Shown: positions 16,914-27,053, numbered from the stretch's first letter. The stretch: DNA of 64,000 nt from Clostridia bacterium (GCA_030524345.1 JAUNGP010000001.1:1-64000); one strand, 5' to 3'. The notes: generated by a model not told the origin, from the sequence alone. Numbers and translations are program-made.

Positions 16914-19900
16914 TTATTCAAAATCATTTGCCGCTCTATTATCTAAATCATATAGCACTACTGTTCCCTTTATAAAGTTATAAACCTCATTACTATCAAT
17001 TTTCCAAACTCCATTTTCTAGTTGAAGTCTTAAAGGATTTGACTCACTGATTTGCTGTCCTATATTAGAGAAGCCTAAATACCCTTCATAATCCCACTGA
17101 CTTGTATTACTATTGTTACTAGCTGATTTATCATTTTGATTATATGATATTGTAACCATTCCGGCATCATCATATTCTATACATTTGATATCAAACTTGA
17201 CTCCAATATATCCATCCTTTAATTCATTTCTAATGCTATCTCCAGATCGTACTGCAATTGTTGAATTTGGTAGTTTAAATTCACCATACCAAGCTTGGTT
17301 ATATAAAGTATCACTAACGCTCATCATCTTATCTGTCAATGTAAAATAGCCATCAGAACTTGCAATATTTAATGGTTCCAATTGATCAGACATTCTATTA
17401 CTATTAAATTCAATATTTCTATATGGATCATTTGGTCTAAAGTATATTGTATAGTTACTACCTGCAAAAGCTTGATATTTTCCACTTTCATTTTTATAAT
17501 ATAGATCTATATCTTCTATTAGCTCAGTTCCATCTTTAGAGATATAATAATATGATGGCGTTATCTGAATGCTCTTCTCATCACTAATATTTGCAATATA
17601 ATATCCTGCAGTTTTTACATCAAAACTAATTCTATATCCCATCTTTGGCGCACTTAAATAAGTCGCCGTTGAGTGCTTATATGGTCCAAGTGGTAAAATT
17701 GTTTTTGTCTTTGTTCCATTAATATTGATATTATCTCTGTCAATAATTGTCTGATATGATTTGCTATATATGTATAGCCTTCTAATTCCAGAAAAATAAC
17801 TGATACCCGTCTTTTCGTTTACATTACTACCACTATTTGCTTCTCTAAACACATTTTTAAATGCCAAATCATTACAATCTGTTATCCTAAAATCATATAT
17901 TCTAGCAGCAGATCTTAGTGTTAAAGTTCTTTTTGCTACATAAAAAGCATCTGAATACATAGTAGCCCCGATCAAAGTATCTGGATGAGATGATTTTAGC
18001 TCTGAAAACTCATCACAAATGGAACTAAATGTAATAAGATTACTTCCTGTATCATTCACATACTTTCTATTGCTATCTAAGTAAGCTGGATCTTTTTCGA
18101 CCTCAATTTTTCGCTCTACATCTACTATCTCTGACAAAAGAGCCTCTGATGGTAGATTACTTGCCACGGCAAATACTAATACTTTACTTGTAGCACTAAT
18201 ATCGTCTCCTACAAGTCCTTTATTTTCATACACTTTTGCAGTAAAAGTAGCCCCATTTTCTGTATAATTTGTAACTTCAATAAGCTCTCCTTTTGGTTTT
18301 AATTCACCATTATATAAAATATCAAAATCAAACATTACAAAATATCGATTCACATATTTTGAGGTATTTGAAGCTCCTTGATAATATGTAAAATCAGAAT
18401 AGCCACAAGGAATCGTGATAGTAAAATTTGCACCAGCTTCTATAATCGCACCATTATCTGAAGCATCTGTATGATTTGTAGCATCTGATACTATTGTTGG
18501 AGAATTTAGTGTTACAGGTGTATAAACATTTACAAAATGCTGATTGTTAGTATCAATTTCAAAAGCATATTCTTCAGTTTTATCTAATACACTATATGTA
18601 TTATATATCGCTCCTCCTTGTACATATCTAAGTCCATTGACTTTATCTTGTCCCACTTGAAGTGATGTATTAAAGTCATTAGATGCACTCTTACTACCTA
18701 ATGCAATTTCTATATCACCATCAGTAGGCATTCTTCCAATATACTCAGCCTTAACTTTTTGCTCAAGTTCATCATTAATACTTAAATTACCGGTAAAATT
18801 TAGATATATTTCATTAGAAGGATCACTAATCAAACTTGTATGATCAAACCCTATAATATTTCCAGTAATATTTCTATCATCATCTCGAACCCCAGAAGAA
18901 TTCTTTATAACGCCTCCAGATAGTTTGTATACATTAAACTTATCTACTTGATATACAATATTACCATCCTTTATTGCTTTCTTATATTTTAAATCTTTTA
19001 AAATATATTTAGGAGCCTCTATATATGGCTTTAAATACTCTCCGCTTGGAATATATGTAGTAGTACAGTCAGCTATTTCACCAGAGTTTGCCCAAATATT
19101 TGTATCACTACTAATTTTGGCACTTACATCTTGCATATCAGAAACATTATAATAAAAATCAACTATGGTAATGTCATCAGAATTTGATACTTTGGTAGTA
19201 ATTGTAGTAGTATCTGAATCATTTTCATAAGTTTGTGTTTTATATTTTACATCGTACGTATTGAAATAATTACTTTGCTTTAAAGAAGCAACCTCTTTTG
19301 CTTCATCAATCGTATTTACTGTTGATACATTTGCTCCTAGATAAGTATATTTTTTTCCATCAGCATTGATCACTAAAGATTTACTAATCTCCATTTGACA
19401 ATTACTATTATATCTATAGTATTCACTATAATCAAAATCTGATACGTCAGAATTTACTCTTTGGGCTAAACTTTTTTCACCATTTTTTCCTATGATAACT
19501 TGCTCATTACTCCCAATTCCATTAATCAATTTACCAGTCGCGCTATCAAAATGTCTTACATAAACTTCTCTTCCATAATAATTTCCAGTTGGTATAGAAA
19601 TAATATTATCATACAAATTTGCAACACTTGCAATTGGTAAAAAACTAGCATCCTTTTCATTATAATTTACTTTTTCATTTGTATTAAAACCTCTATCACT
19701 TGCTGGTAAATTGGTTCCATTTACCCTTAAAAATTTAGCAAGTGTATCTAAATTATCTCCATAATCTGTTCTCATCACATTTGATATCCTAATACTTACA
19801 CTACCTGAAGTTGTATTACCATTCATAAAATAGTTACTACTTGAAAGAAGTTTTTGAAGCAAGGAATTATTAATAACATAATCTGTTATTAATATATCAT

Positions 19901-20411
19901 TTTGCCCAGCAACATTTGCAATTTTGTATCTTTTTCTATAAATATCTGTTCCGTTTATCTCTTGCGTAAAACTATTTACGTCATCTATAATGCCTTCTTT
20001 ACTAATATTGATATTTACAGCTTTAGCAGTTGTACTTCCACTTCCAATATTTCCTTCATCATAGTACATATTCATAATACTTCCATTATTTGCATTAGAA
20101 AAACCATTATAATAGATACTAGAAATATCTTTATGAAACTTAAATCCATATGTTGCAAAAGAGTTACTAGCAGACGAGTCAGTTGGTGATAGATTAACCC
20201 AGTTATCATAATCTTTTGATGCACTATTATAATTTGAAATGTCTTGTGATGTCGCTTTACTATATTGTGTTATTGTTGCACTATATCCATCATTGCTTTC
20301 ATTGATAATTGCTTGATACGTTTGATTATATGCATATGAATGATTCATAAAACCCAAAAAACAAACTAAGGTAATGAGAGGGATAAAAAATAATTTTAAT
20401 TTCCTATTCAT
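16914..20411 (-). CDS. Large exported protein, last gene of the pilus operon
   Basis: 1165 residues with a clear signal peptide (MNRKLKLFFIPLITLVCFLG, cut probably after SYA near residue 30). The start is taken at ATG 20411 because AGGTGA precedes it, with 8 bases overlapping the upstream gene; GTG 20420 is the alternative. The rest is Ser/Asn/Thr/Tyr-rich beta-type sequence without an obvious catalytic motif. There is no LPXTG, no C-terminal membrane helix and no S-layer repeat. By size and position it may be the tip adhesin or cargo of the machine encoded upstream. That role is inferred from context only. Confidence 0.7.
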   Translation of the reverse strand: MNRKLKLFFIPLITLVCFLGFMNHSYAYNQTYQAIINESNDGYSATITQYSKATSQDISNYNSASKDYDNWVNLSPTDSSASNSFATYGFKFHKDISSIYYNGFSNANNGSIMNMYYDEGNIGSGSTTAKAVNINISKEGIIDDVNSFTQEINGTDIYRKRYKIANVAGQNDILITDYVINNSLLQKLLSSSNYFMNGNTTSGSVSIRISNVMRTDYGDNLDTLAKFLRVNGTNLPASDRGFNTNEKVNYNEKDASFLPIASVANLYDNIISIPTGNYYGREVYVRHFDSATGKLINGIGSNEQVIIGKNGEKSLAQRVNSDVSDFDYSEYYRYNSNCQMEISKSLVINADGKKYTYLGANVSTVNTIDEAKEVASLKQSNYFNTYDVKYKTQTYENDSDTTTITTKVSNSDDITIVDFYYNVSDMQDVSAKISSDTNIWANSGEIADCTTTYIPSGEYLKPYIEAPKYILKDLKYKKAIKDGNIVYQVDKFNVYKLSGGVIKNSSGVRDDDRNITGNIIGFDHTSLISDPSNEIYLNFTGNLSINDELEQKVKAEYIGRMPTDGDIEIALGSKSASNDFNTSLQVGQDKVNGLRYVQGGAIYNTYSVLDKTEEYAFEIDTNNQHFVNVYTPVTLNSPTIVSDATNHTDASDNGAIIEAGANFTITIPCGYSDFTYYQGASNTSKYVNRYFVMFDFDILYNGELKPKGELIEVTNYTENGATFTAKVYENKGLVGDDISATSKVLVFAVASNLPSEALLSEIVDVERKIEVEKDPAYLDSNRKYVNDTGSNLITFSSICDEFSELKSSHPDTLIGATMYSDAFYVAKRTLTLRSAARIYDFRITDCNDLAFKNVFREANSGSNVNEKTGISYFSGIRRLYIYSKSYQTIIDRDNININGTKTKTILPLGPYKHSTATYLSAPKMGYRISFDVKTAGYYIANISDEKSIQITPSYYYISKDGTELIEDIDLYYKNESGKYQAFAGSNYTIYFRPNDPYRNIEFNSNRMSDQLEPLNIASSDGYFTLTDKMMSVSDTLYNQAWYGEFKLPNSTIAVRSGDSIRNELKDGYIGVKFDIKCIEYDDAGMVTISYNQNDKSASNNSNTSQWDYEGYLGFSNIGQQISESNPLRLQLENGVWKIDSNEVYNFIKGTVVLYDLDNRAANDFE

Positions 20412-21759
20412 ATGACTCACCTGCCAACTTTATATTACTATTTAATGGTTGTATTAACATATCATAAAATGATTTTTCTACATTGTATAGCGTTTTATTT
20501 CCAAAAGAATTTGACATATATGTATCTATATAAAAACTATATTCTTCTTGATCATAAATTTTAGTATTTCCATCTACTAAATCTCTATATAATAAGTTTT
20601 GTGTTGTATTGGCAGAGTCCACTTTAAATTCTATTTTTGTTCTAACTCTATAATATGTACCATCATAATAGATTACTGGAATTTGCACTTTAGCTGTACC
20701 AGAAAGTTTGATTCTATTTGTTTTTACATATTCTACATATTCTTTTACAATTTTATCATCTAAATCAAATAATAAATATTTTCTTAAATCTTTCTTTAGT
20801 CTTTCTTCTGAAATAGTCGTATAATCAATATTTAATAAATAATTATAGTATCCTTCTGTATTGTTTTTAATCTGATAATAATATTCTTTTTGATCTGGAA
20901 ATAACTCCACCGGACTTTTAAAATTTGGATCTTCTTTTCCCGAAAAAGCAACTTCATAAGCTTCTTTATCAACAGATATCACAGTATAAGGATATTCACT
21001 TGCATTTTCTGGAATTTTATCTTCATTGATATTTAGTTTTTCATTCTTTAAAGTAATTGTATTATATTGATTCACAAAATTTACAACTAGCTCATTTACT
21101 TGTCCTTTAAATACCTTTTTTCTTGCTTTTATTTTTGACGGATTTAAAATAATGATATTATTATTAACCATATCTAAGATTCCAAATTTTTCATCCATAT
21201 TATACTGATTGATATCTTTGACAATTCCTTTATCTTCTGTATCAAGATTGATCTTTAAAACATTATTTTTTGCATTAGAAAAATATCTTATCACATCTGC
21301 ATAAGTAGCATAGTCATCGGCATTGTTTTCATTAACATCAGTTGTTGTGATAATTCCTATTTTTTGTGCGAATTCAACCCAAATTGCATTACTATAATCT
21401 GATGAAGGTGCACTTGCAATTCCTTCTATATCTGATGTATTATATACTGCAGAAACAACCATTTTTACAGCCTCAGATTTAGTTACTTTCTCTTTTGTAT
21501 TAGCACTTCCATTATCATATACTCTATCAAAGCCATAATTTTTCATTTGTGCTTCAAATTCATAGTATCCTTTATATCTATTCTGATTAAAAAGAAATAC
21601 CAAACCAGTTATAGCAACTACTAGTATTATCGCAATGACAATAATGATAACAATATTTTTTTTAGATTTAATATTTCTTTTTTTGGATTTCTTAGATTGA
21701 TTATCATTTTTCATATAGGAAGGCTTAAATTCCTTATTACTACTTTTTATTTCTTCCAA
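20404..21759 (-). CDS. Membrane-anchored protein with S-layer-homology-like segment
   Basis: 451 residues, starting with TTG behind AGAGGTGA. A Lys-rich cytoplasmic N-terminus (KKSKKRNIKSKK) is followed by one membrane helix (IVIIIVIAIILVVAITGLVF). Residues about 75-165 look like SLH-type sequence (VTKSEAVKMVVSAVY, then WVEFAQKIGII and YADVIRYFSNA), a module normally used to bind wall polymers. The remainder is beta-rich with no known motif. It overlaps the start of the large exported protein, so the two are translationally coupled. It may tie the pilus or its tip protein to the envelope. Confidence 0.65.
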   Translation of the reverse strand: MEEIKSSNKEFKPSYMKNDNQSKKSKKRNIKSKKNIVIIIVIAIILVVAITGLVFLFNQNRYKGYYEFEAQMKNYGFDRVYDNGSANTKEKVTKSEAVKMVVSAVYNTSDIEGIASAPSSDYSNAIWVEFAQKIGIITTTDVNENNADDYATYADVIRYFSNAKNNVLKINLDTEDKGIVKDINQYNMDEKFGILDMVNNNIIILNPSKIKARKKVFKGQVNELVVNFVNQYNTITLKNEKLNINEDKIPENASEYPYTVISVDKEAYEVAFSGKEDPNFKSPVELFPDQKEYYYQIKNNTEGYYNYLLNIDYTTISEERLKKDLRKYLLFDLDDKIVKEYVEYVKTNRIKLSGTAKVQIPVIYYDGTYYRVRTKIEFKVDSANTTQNLLYRDLVDGNTKIYDQEEYSFYIDTYMSNSFGNKTLYNVEKSFYDMLIQPLNSNIKLAGESYE

Positions 21760-21776
21760 ATTATCACCTCTTTATA

Positions 21777-22967
21777 TTATGGATTGCATAATGGGCATGG
21801 ATAAAACCCTTCAAATACTTGCTTTACATTATTTAATGTTCCACGAGTAACAGCCGATGCAGCCTGTTGCTTTGAAGTAGCATATTTTGGTACCATATCA
21901 TTTATTTTGGATATCCTATACTCAGGACAATTCAAATCTTTATGATATAAATTCATTTGATATTTTGATTTTTCATTTGGTGCAGTAAAATAATATCTTG
22001 TTGTTTGCTCTAATGAAGAAATCCCAAAAGCTTTTGAGTTTAAATATTTATTTCCAATAGATATTCCTTGGACAAAGGCTATCATTCCAACATTTTCTAT
22101 AGCATTATACATTTCTTCCTCACTTGTAGCCGGAAAAGAAAATGTATAGGTAATCCCAGCATTCCTTGCATATCTATTATTGCTATTGACTGCCTGATTT
22201 AATTCTTCTGTAACAGTATCTACAATAATGGACTTTCTAATATCTAATAAATGACTAACCAAATCACTTCTAAGCTTTGCTTCTTCTAAAGAAACAGCGC
22301 CAGCAGTAAGTTCCCTATTATTTTTACTATCATCCAAATAAAAAGAATTTGTCTCTATATCTCGATTCGTATAATAATTATATCCACGATGAGTAATATA
22401 ATCATCCATTGTAAATTCAATCGTATGAACAGATACAATTGTTCGGTCCTCCGGTATTCCATCGACAAATGTATACTTAAAACCATCTCTTACAATGGAA
22501 TATGTATAAGTATAATATCTTTTTGGACTAAGTACATGTTTTGTCATAGTTTCTTCTGTACCATCTTCATTGATTTTCTGAAACTCTTGATTGGAAGAAA
22601 CTTGTACACCATTATAATCTATGATCGCAACAGCTGGTACAAATAATTGTAAATAACTTTCAGCAGCTTCATTCCCATCTATATCTAAATTTTTATATAA
22701 TGTTTTAAAGAATGTATCAACTCCTACTTGCGCATTTATATTTATTTTTTTATTACTTGTTCCTGAATAACCGTAGTCAATTTCTTTATCAGAATTTTCT
22801 ACTTCTTTCATTTCATATACTGCATCTTCCATTGATACATCAATGATCTTTTGATAATACATCTCAAGTTCTTGTGACTTTATCGTAAAGGATACATTTA
22901 CATATACTATGATGATCATAGGAAGAGTAACAGCCATAAATATAAGTGCAAAATCAGTAATTTTCAT
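21777..22967 (-). CDS. Pilus-operon anchored subunit with C-terminal Cys cluster
   Basis: 396 residues with an N-terminal membrane helix (FALIFMAVTLPMIIIVYVNV) that begins within about seven residues of the start, as in TadE/TadF-type pseudopilins. The extracellular part is unlike a known enzyme. The C-terminus carries YHKDLNCPEY and ends GFYPCPLCNP. That spacing (YHxxxxC ... G-aromatic-x-P-C-x-x-C-x-P) resembles the small zinc-binding motif found at the end of many secreted Firmicute proteins. Start ATG behind GGAGGGAG. Its exact role is unknown. Confidence 0.65.
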   Translation of the reverse strand: MKITDFALIFMAVTLPMIIIVYVNVSFTIKSQELEMYYQKIIDVSMEDAVYEMKEVENSDKEIDYGYSGTSNKKININAQVGVDTFFKTLYKNLDIDGNEAAESYLQLFVPAVAIIDYNGVQVSSNQEFQKINEDGTEETMTKHVLSPKRYYTYTYSIVRDGFKYTFVDGIPEDRTIVSVHTIEFTMDDYITHRGYNYYTNRDIETNSFYLDDSKNNRELTAGAVSLEEAKLRSDLVSHLLDIRKSIIVDTVTEELNQAVNSNNRYARNAGITYTFSFPATSEEEMYNAIENVGMIAFVQGISIGNKYLNSKAFGISSLEQTTRYYFTAPNEKSKYQMNLYHKDLNCPEYRISKINDMVPKYATSKQQAASAVTRGTLNNVKQVFEGFYPCPLCNP

Positions 22968-22986
22968 TTTCTCCCTCCTTATAATG

Positions 22987-23991
22987 TTAAATTTCTGGTA
23001 CTTCTATAGAGCTATCTTTTCTAATAATAATATAATCAGAATTTACCATCTTATTTTTAGAAAATACACCTTGGATGATATTTGATGGTAAAAATAGATG
23101 GAATCTGTTATAATCATTGTCATCTAAATAATCATTTACTTTATCCTCACTTAATACAAATTCTATTTTATACTCATCTGTTCCTGTACTTGTAACAGAT
23201 GAAGGGCTAATATATATATTTGGACTATCACCTACAAGTTTTATATTATCAGCAAGCTTTTGGGCTACAGATAAGTCATCAATATTTGACAACTTAACAC
23301 TAAATTCAATTATCCTATCACTGCTTTCACTTAGTGTATAAAGTGGATATGCATTTTTATCATCATTTGGATTTGGATTTAAAAGTTCTACTCCAATATA
23401 GATATCTCCTTGGTATAAATCACTTATTTTAGTGTTTGCCCATGTAGTATCTTTGATGGTTCCACCATAACTGATATCAATTTTCTCTTTAGGGGCATTA
23501 GGGGTCAATATATTTAAGATAGCACCTGCCATTGTAGTATTTCTATTTTTTACTCTTACATATACTTGATCTCCTTCATTAAGAAAAAAAGCTTCATTTT
23601 TTAACTTTAGTGTATTAGAAGTTGCCCAACTCAAATTGGTATTACCAGTAGCATCATCAAATATATCCTTATTATATTTAATTTCATATTGTTCTATATA
23701 TTTAGGATTACTTGAATCAGAATCAGGATCTAATGTTAAAACTCTTCTGTGAATTTCTAAACTAATATCATAAGAATAACCGGTACTTGCAAGAGTATTC
23801 ACATAGTTTGTATATGTATTTTGATCTACATAACCATTTTGTATTGTTTCATCAACAAAATTAGTTGTGGCTTTAAGTACAATATTATATGTCATATCAT
23901 CTTGTCTTTCAAAATAATTATATAATGGAAAGAGTAATAAAACGGTCACTAATAATATTGTAGCAATTACCATACTTACAGTATCTTTCAT
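22987..23991 (-). CDS. Pseudopilin-like subunit, paralogue of the LamG protein
   Basis: 334 residues, one N-terminal membrane helix (MVIATILLVTVLLLFPLY). The first 80 residues align with the protein at 24934-26472: LYNYFERQDDMTYNIVLKAT against VYMTFEKKDDIAYSLALKIT, followed by TNFV in both. A second shared block has VRVKNRNTTMAGAILNILTP and ISYGGTIKD. So the two are duplicated subunits, and this one lacks the LamG domain. It probably sits in the pilus or at its base as a minor subunit. Confidence 0.65.
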   Translation of the reverse strand: MKDTVSMVIATILLVTVLLLFPLYNYFERQDDMTYNIVLKATTNFVDETIQNGYVDQNTYTNYVNTLASTGYSYDISLEIHRRVLTLDPDSDSSNPKYIEQYEIKYNKDIFDDATGNTNLSWATSNTLKLKNEAFFLNEGDQVYVRVKNRNTTMAGAILNILTPNAPKEKIDISYGGTIKDTTWANTKISDLYQGDIYIGVELLNPNPNDDKNAYPLYTLSESSDRIIEFSVKLSNIDDLSVAQKLADNIKLVGDSPNIYISPSSVTSTGTDEYKIEFVLSEDKVNDYLDDNDYNRFHLFLPSNIIQGVFSKNKMVNSDYIIIRKDSSIEVPEI

Positions 23992-24007
23992 TATCTATAC
24001 TTCCTCC

Positions 24008-24499
24008 TTACCAAAGCTGATCCTCTAAAGTATCTCCATTCTCATCAGTAGTAGATGTAACTCTTGTTATATTAATAATAGCTTTCCCATCACTTGTCTC
24101 TTTTGTATATTCTACAAGGTATTTATTAGAAATACCTATTTTTTGTATCAATTCTCGATATGTTAAATTTGTACTTGTAATCAAATTTTCTGTTTCACCT
24201 TTTCCATTCAAATTGATATTAACAATATAATTTGAGTTATTAGCATTACTGCTATCATATTTATCTCTTTTGATATAATTATAATAGTAGTTGATGACTT
24301 CTTCCCCTGTAATTATTTTATTTCTACTAACTTCACTACCTTCTATAATGCCACTACTCTCAATTTTATGAGAAAATTCATATGCCAAATCAGCATAATC
24401 AGATATAGAATTATAAAGAAACATAGTCGCAGTAACAGCTATAACAAATACAAATACATATATTCCAATATATATTGCATCAAATGCTGATTCTTCCAT
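24008..24499 (-). CDS. Pseudopilin-like subunit, 163 residues
   Basis: Short acidic N-terminus (MEESAFDA), then a membrane helix (IYIGIYVFVFVIAVTATMFLY), then about 130 extracellular residues containing ITGEEVINYYYNYI. That resembles ITGTQVKNLVSYYYDNF in the 26474-26935 protein and VKGSDVRAAVSRFYTSD in the main pilin candidate. The shared G-x-x-V-x-x-x-V-x-x-Y-Y pattern marks one family. No canonical prepilin cleavage site (Gly then Glu5) is present. Confidence 0.65.
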   Translation of the reverse strand: MEESAFDAIYIGIYVFVFVIAVTATMFLYNSISDYADLAYEFSHKIESSGIIEGSEVSRNKIITGEEVINYYYNYIKRDKYDSSNANNSNYIVNINLNGKGETENLITSTNLTYRELIQKIGISNKYLVEYTKETSDGKAIINITRVTSTTDENGDTLEDQLW

Positions 24500-24511
24500 A
24501 AACTCACTCCC

Positions 24512-24916
24512 TTATTTATCAATAAATATAATTTTTGTTTTTTCGATTCCATCAATATTTACATTTTCAACCGAAGAATAAACTTTCTTATCATAAGTTA
24601 GCCTGTTTGCTTCTAATTCATTGTTTAAATATTCTATACCAAGTTCATTATTTAAAACATTTTCTTTATATTCAATAATAACAAAATTATCATTATAATA
24701 TTTATTTGCTGCATTTATCATATCAAGACCTGTTCTGTTTGTTTCTTCATACTTCGTAAATTCACTAAATCTGCTCGAAAGATTTGTATCTGTATTATAG
24801 ACATCTGCATATACTTTCTTTATCTGATTAATAACGCCTATTACTCCAGATGCAATAATGACAGTAACAAACAAACTCACTCCGATCATTAATGCTTTAT
24901 TAGTAGTATTATCCAA
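24512..24916 (-). CDS. Pseudopilin-like subunit, 134 residues
   Basis: Starts with TTG behind AGGGGAA. N-terminus MDNTTNKALMIGVSLFVTVI is close to those of the main pilin candidate (MDNAQKAIMVGVGLFITIIV) and of 26474-26935 (EGALTKALYVGVSLFVTVIT). The extracellular part is short, with TGLDMINAANKYYND in the place of the family's G-x-x-V motif. It ends KTKIIFIDK. Likely a minor structural subunit. Confidence 0.65.
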   Translation of the reverse strand: MDNTTNKALMIGVSLFVTVIIASGVIGVINQIKKVYADVYNTDTNLSSRFSEFTKYEETNRTGLDMINAANKYYNDNFVIIEYKENVLNNELGIEYLNNELEANRLTYDKKVYSSVENVNIDGIEKTKIIFIDK

Positions 24917-24933
24917 ATTATTCCCCTACCTTT

Positions 24934-26472
24934 TTATATATTATATTTTTCTTTATCTACTTCAAAGTTTTCTTTTATTTCACTTTCAGTAAGTGCCCTA
25001 TTATATATACGAACACTATATATAGTTCCTTTAAATTCAGTTACAGGATTGACTCCTGCATAAGGACTTGCTCCAATTGTAAGTTTTGTTCCCGAATTTG
25101 TTTCATGGACATTTCCATCTAGTGTTATTCCTTTGATATCACCATTTTCGGAATATATTTGTTTGATTCCACCAAGTCCATCTGGACCAACAGAAACAGA
25201 TATAGAATAAATTTTATTTTTTTCAGCAATATTACTTGAATATACAGATGAAACTTTTACTTCATCTTCTTTCTTTTTGTATACTTCAAATCCAATTCTT
25301 CCTTTTTTGCTAACATCTAAATCATTATCCTGCGTATATATAATTCCACAGCCCCCATCATTCATGTTAGATATAATACTTTGTCTTGTAGATTGATCAT
25401 TATTTAAATCTTCTAGTTTCATCACAACTTCAATAGTATATTCTTCTTCGTCAAATGTTCCAAGCTCTACATATTCTTTACCAGTAAATTTAAGTCCATT
25501 ATAAATCCAACCAGATGTATCAGAAAAGTCAAAACCTGATAGGGTTGCATTATGATTCTTACCGCTTAAATCTTTCCATATATCACTATTATTAGAATGG
25601 GACGTTCCAATATTTTTTTCTCCATCTAGTAATAATACCAAATCTTTTTCAATATAATTACCAGATAAAGATGGTTCTATCTCAATCTCATCTGCGACAT
25701 TATAGTTTTGTGTATCTTCATCAACTCTCTTATCTCTATATGCTTCATTTTTAATCGTTCCACCATAATTAATATATACTTTTGTACTATTTCTTGCATT
25801 TGCACCAAGTGTAATAATATTGAATAAACTAGTCGCAACAGTAATATTTCTATTTTTAATAATAATATTAAATTCATCACCAGTACTCATTGTATATACT
25901 TTATTATTACTATCTCCAACTTTATAAATGCTAGATATTGCAGGTAAATCGTCTATATTCGTATTTTCATATTCTGCTAGTCCAGTATCAACAGTAATAC
26001 CATCATTTACGCTTGATATCATTTCTAATATTTGCTTTTCTGTATATTTTTCTTCTGATAAATCGTAACTTAAAATAAGGTTTTCGTAAGTACCTGCATC
26101 AGTACCAGATTCTATTACAATCTTCTTGTCATTTTCAAATTGATCCTTATATAGATTATAATCAAATTTTTTAAGAACCAATTTCATATCATCATCGTAA
26201 GCATAAATAACTGGATAATATTTCTTTGAAACATGCTCCATCATTACATCATATGTATTTCCAGTTACGGCAAGTTTTGAAATATAGTCATCATACATTT
26301 CTAAAGTCATATATCCCTTTGCTCTTACATCTTCTACAAAATTTGTCGTAATTTTTAAAGCTAAAGAATATGCTATATCATCTTTTTTTTCAAACGTCAT
26401 ATATACAGGAAGTACAAAGAAAATAATTACAGATAACAAAACGGCAAATACTTTTTGTAAACTTTCTTCCAT
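24934..26472 (-). CDS. Pseudopilin-like subunit with a C-terminal LamG/concanavalin-type domain
   Basis: 512 residues. N-terminal membrane helix (FAVLLSVIIFFVLPVYMTF), then the region shared with 22987-23991 (residues about 20-95 and 195-260). Residues about 285-512 form a laminin-G-like jelly-roll: WKDLSGKNHNATLSG, GLKFTGKEYVELG, FDEEEYTIEVVMKLED, LTIGASPYAG and FKGTIYSVRIYNRALTESEI, the hallmark end of LamG_3 domains. Such domains usually bind carbohydrate or surface ligands, so this subunit may be an adhesin carried by the fibre. It overlaps neither neighbour and has its own GGAGAG ribosome site. Confidence 0.75.
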   Translation of the reverse strand: MEESLQKVFAVLLSVIIFFVLPVYMTFEKKDDIAYSLALKITTNFVEDVRAKGYMTLEMYDDYISKLAVTGNTYDVMMEHVSKKYYPVIYAYDDDMKLVLKKFDYNLYKDQFENDKKIVIESGTDAGTYENLILSYDLSEEKYTEKQILEMISSVNDGITVDTGLAEYENTNIDDLPAISSIYKVGDSNNKVYTMSTGDEFNIIIKNRNITVATSLFNIITLGANARNSTKVYINYGGTIKNEAYRDKRVDEDTQNYNVADEIEIEPSLSGNYIEKDLVLLLDGEKNIGTSHSNNSDIWKDLSGKNHNATLSGFDFSDTSGWIYNGLKFTGKEYVELGTFDEEEYTIEVVMKLEDLNNDQSTRQSIISNMNDGGCGIIYTQDNDLDVSKKGRIGFEVYKKKEDEVKVSSVYSSNIAEKNKIYSISVSVGPDGLGGIKQIYSENGDIKGITLDGNVHETNSGTKLTIGASPYAGVNPVTEFKGTIYSVRIYNRALTESEIKENFEVDKEKYNI

Positions 26473-26473
26473 A

Positions 26474-26935
26474 TTACTCTCCTTTTATTGTAACTATCAT
26501 TTTTTCACTATCATTTATATTTCTTTCTAAAGTAAAATGTTGATTACCAATAATATGCTTCATAATAATATTATAATTTCTAGTTCTTGTTACACGATCG
26601 GTAGAAGAGAGTGATATCGTATCATATTTTTGGATCGTGCCATCTTCTGAAACATATTTCATACCAAGTATCGTTATCTCAACATCAAAATTATCATAAT
26701 AATAACTTACTAGATTCTTTACTTGTGTGCCAGTAATTTGATTATTCACGCCACTTGCTAGTAATGTTTCTTTCACATCTTCTCTATATAGTACGTCAAA
26801 ATCTATTCCACTACCAACTTCTTTTATAGACTCCCTAGCAATATTATAATACGCGATTATAGCAGTAATCGTAATCACTGTAACAAATAAGCTTACACCA
26901 ACATATAAAGCTTTTGTTAATGCTCCCTCATCCAT
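26474..26935 (-). CDS. Pseudopilin-like subunit, 153 residues
   Basis: The start is set at ATG 26935 behind AGAAAGGATG; a longer frame from 27007 would run through the upstream hairpin and has no ribosome site. N-terminus MDEGALTKALYVGVSLFVTV then TITAIIAYYNI is the membrane helix. The extracellular part has ITGTQVKNLVSYYYDNFDVE. It ends 2 bases before the LamG subunit gene. A family member of the other short subunits here. Confidence 0.65.
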   Translation of the reverse strand: MDEGALTKALYVGVSLFVTVITITAIIAYYNIARESIKEVGSGIDFDVLYREDVKETLLASGVNNQITGTQVKNLVSYYYDNFDVEITILGMKYVSEDGTIQKYDTISLSSTDRVTRTRNYNIIMKHIIGNQHFTLERNINDSEKMIVTIKGE

Positions 26936-27001
26936 AATATCATCCTTTCTATAAACTTTAAAAAGTACACTTAAAAATATATTTTTTAAAATCCATAATA
27001 G

Positions 27002-27043
27002 TAGCAAAAGGTATATAAAAAAATTTATATACCTTGTTGCTTA
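27002..27043 (-). other. Strong hairpin after the main pilin gene
   Basis: Arms AGCAACAAGGTATATA and TATATACCTTTTGCT form a stem of about 15 pairs around a T-rich loop. No T run follows on the minus strand, so it is more likely an mRNA-stabilising or processing element than a full terminator. It separates the abundant-looking pilin from the minor subunits. Confidence 0.55.
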
Positions 27044-27053
27044 ATAAAATTTA

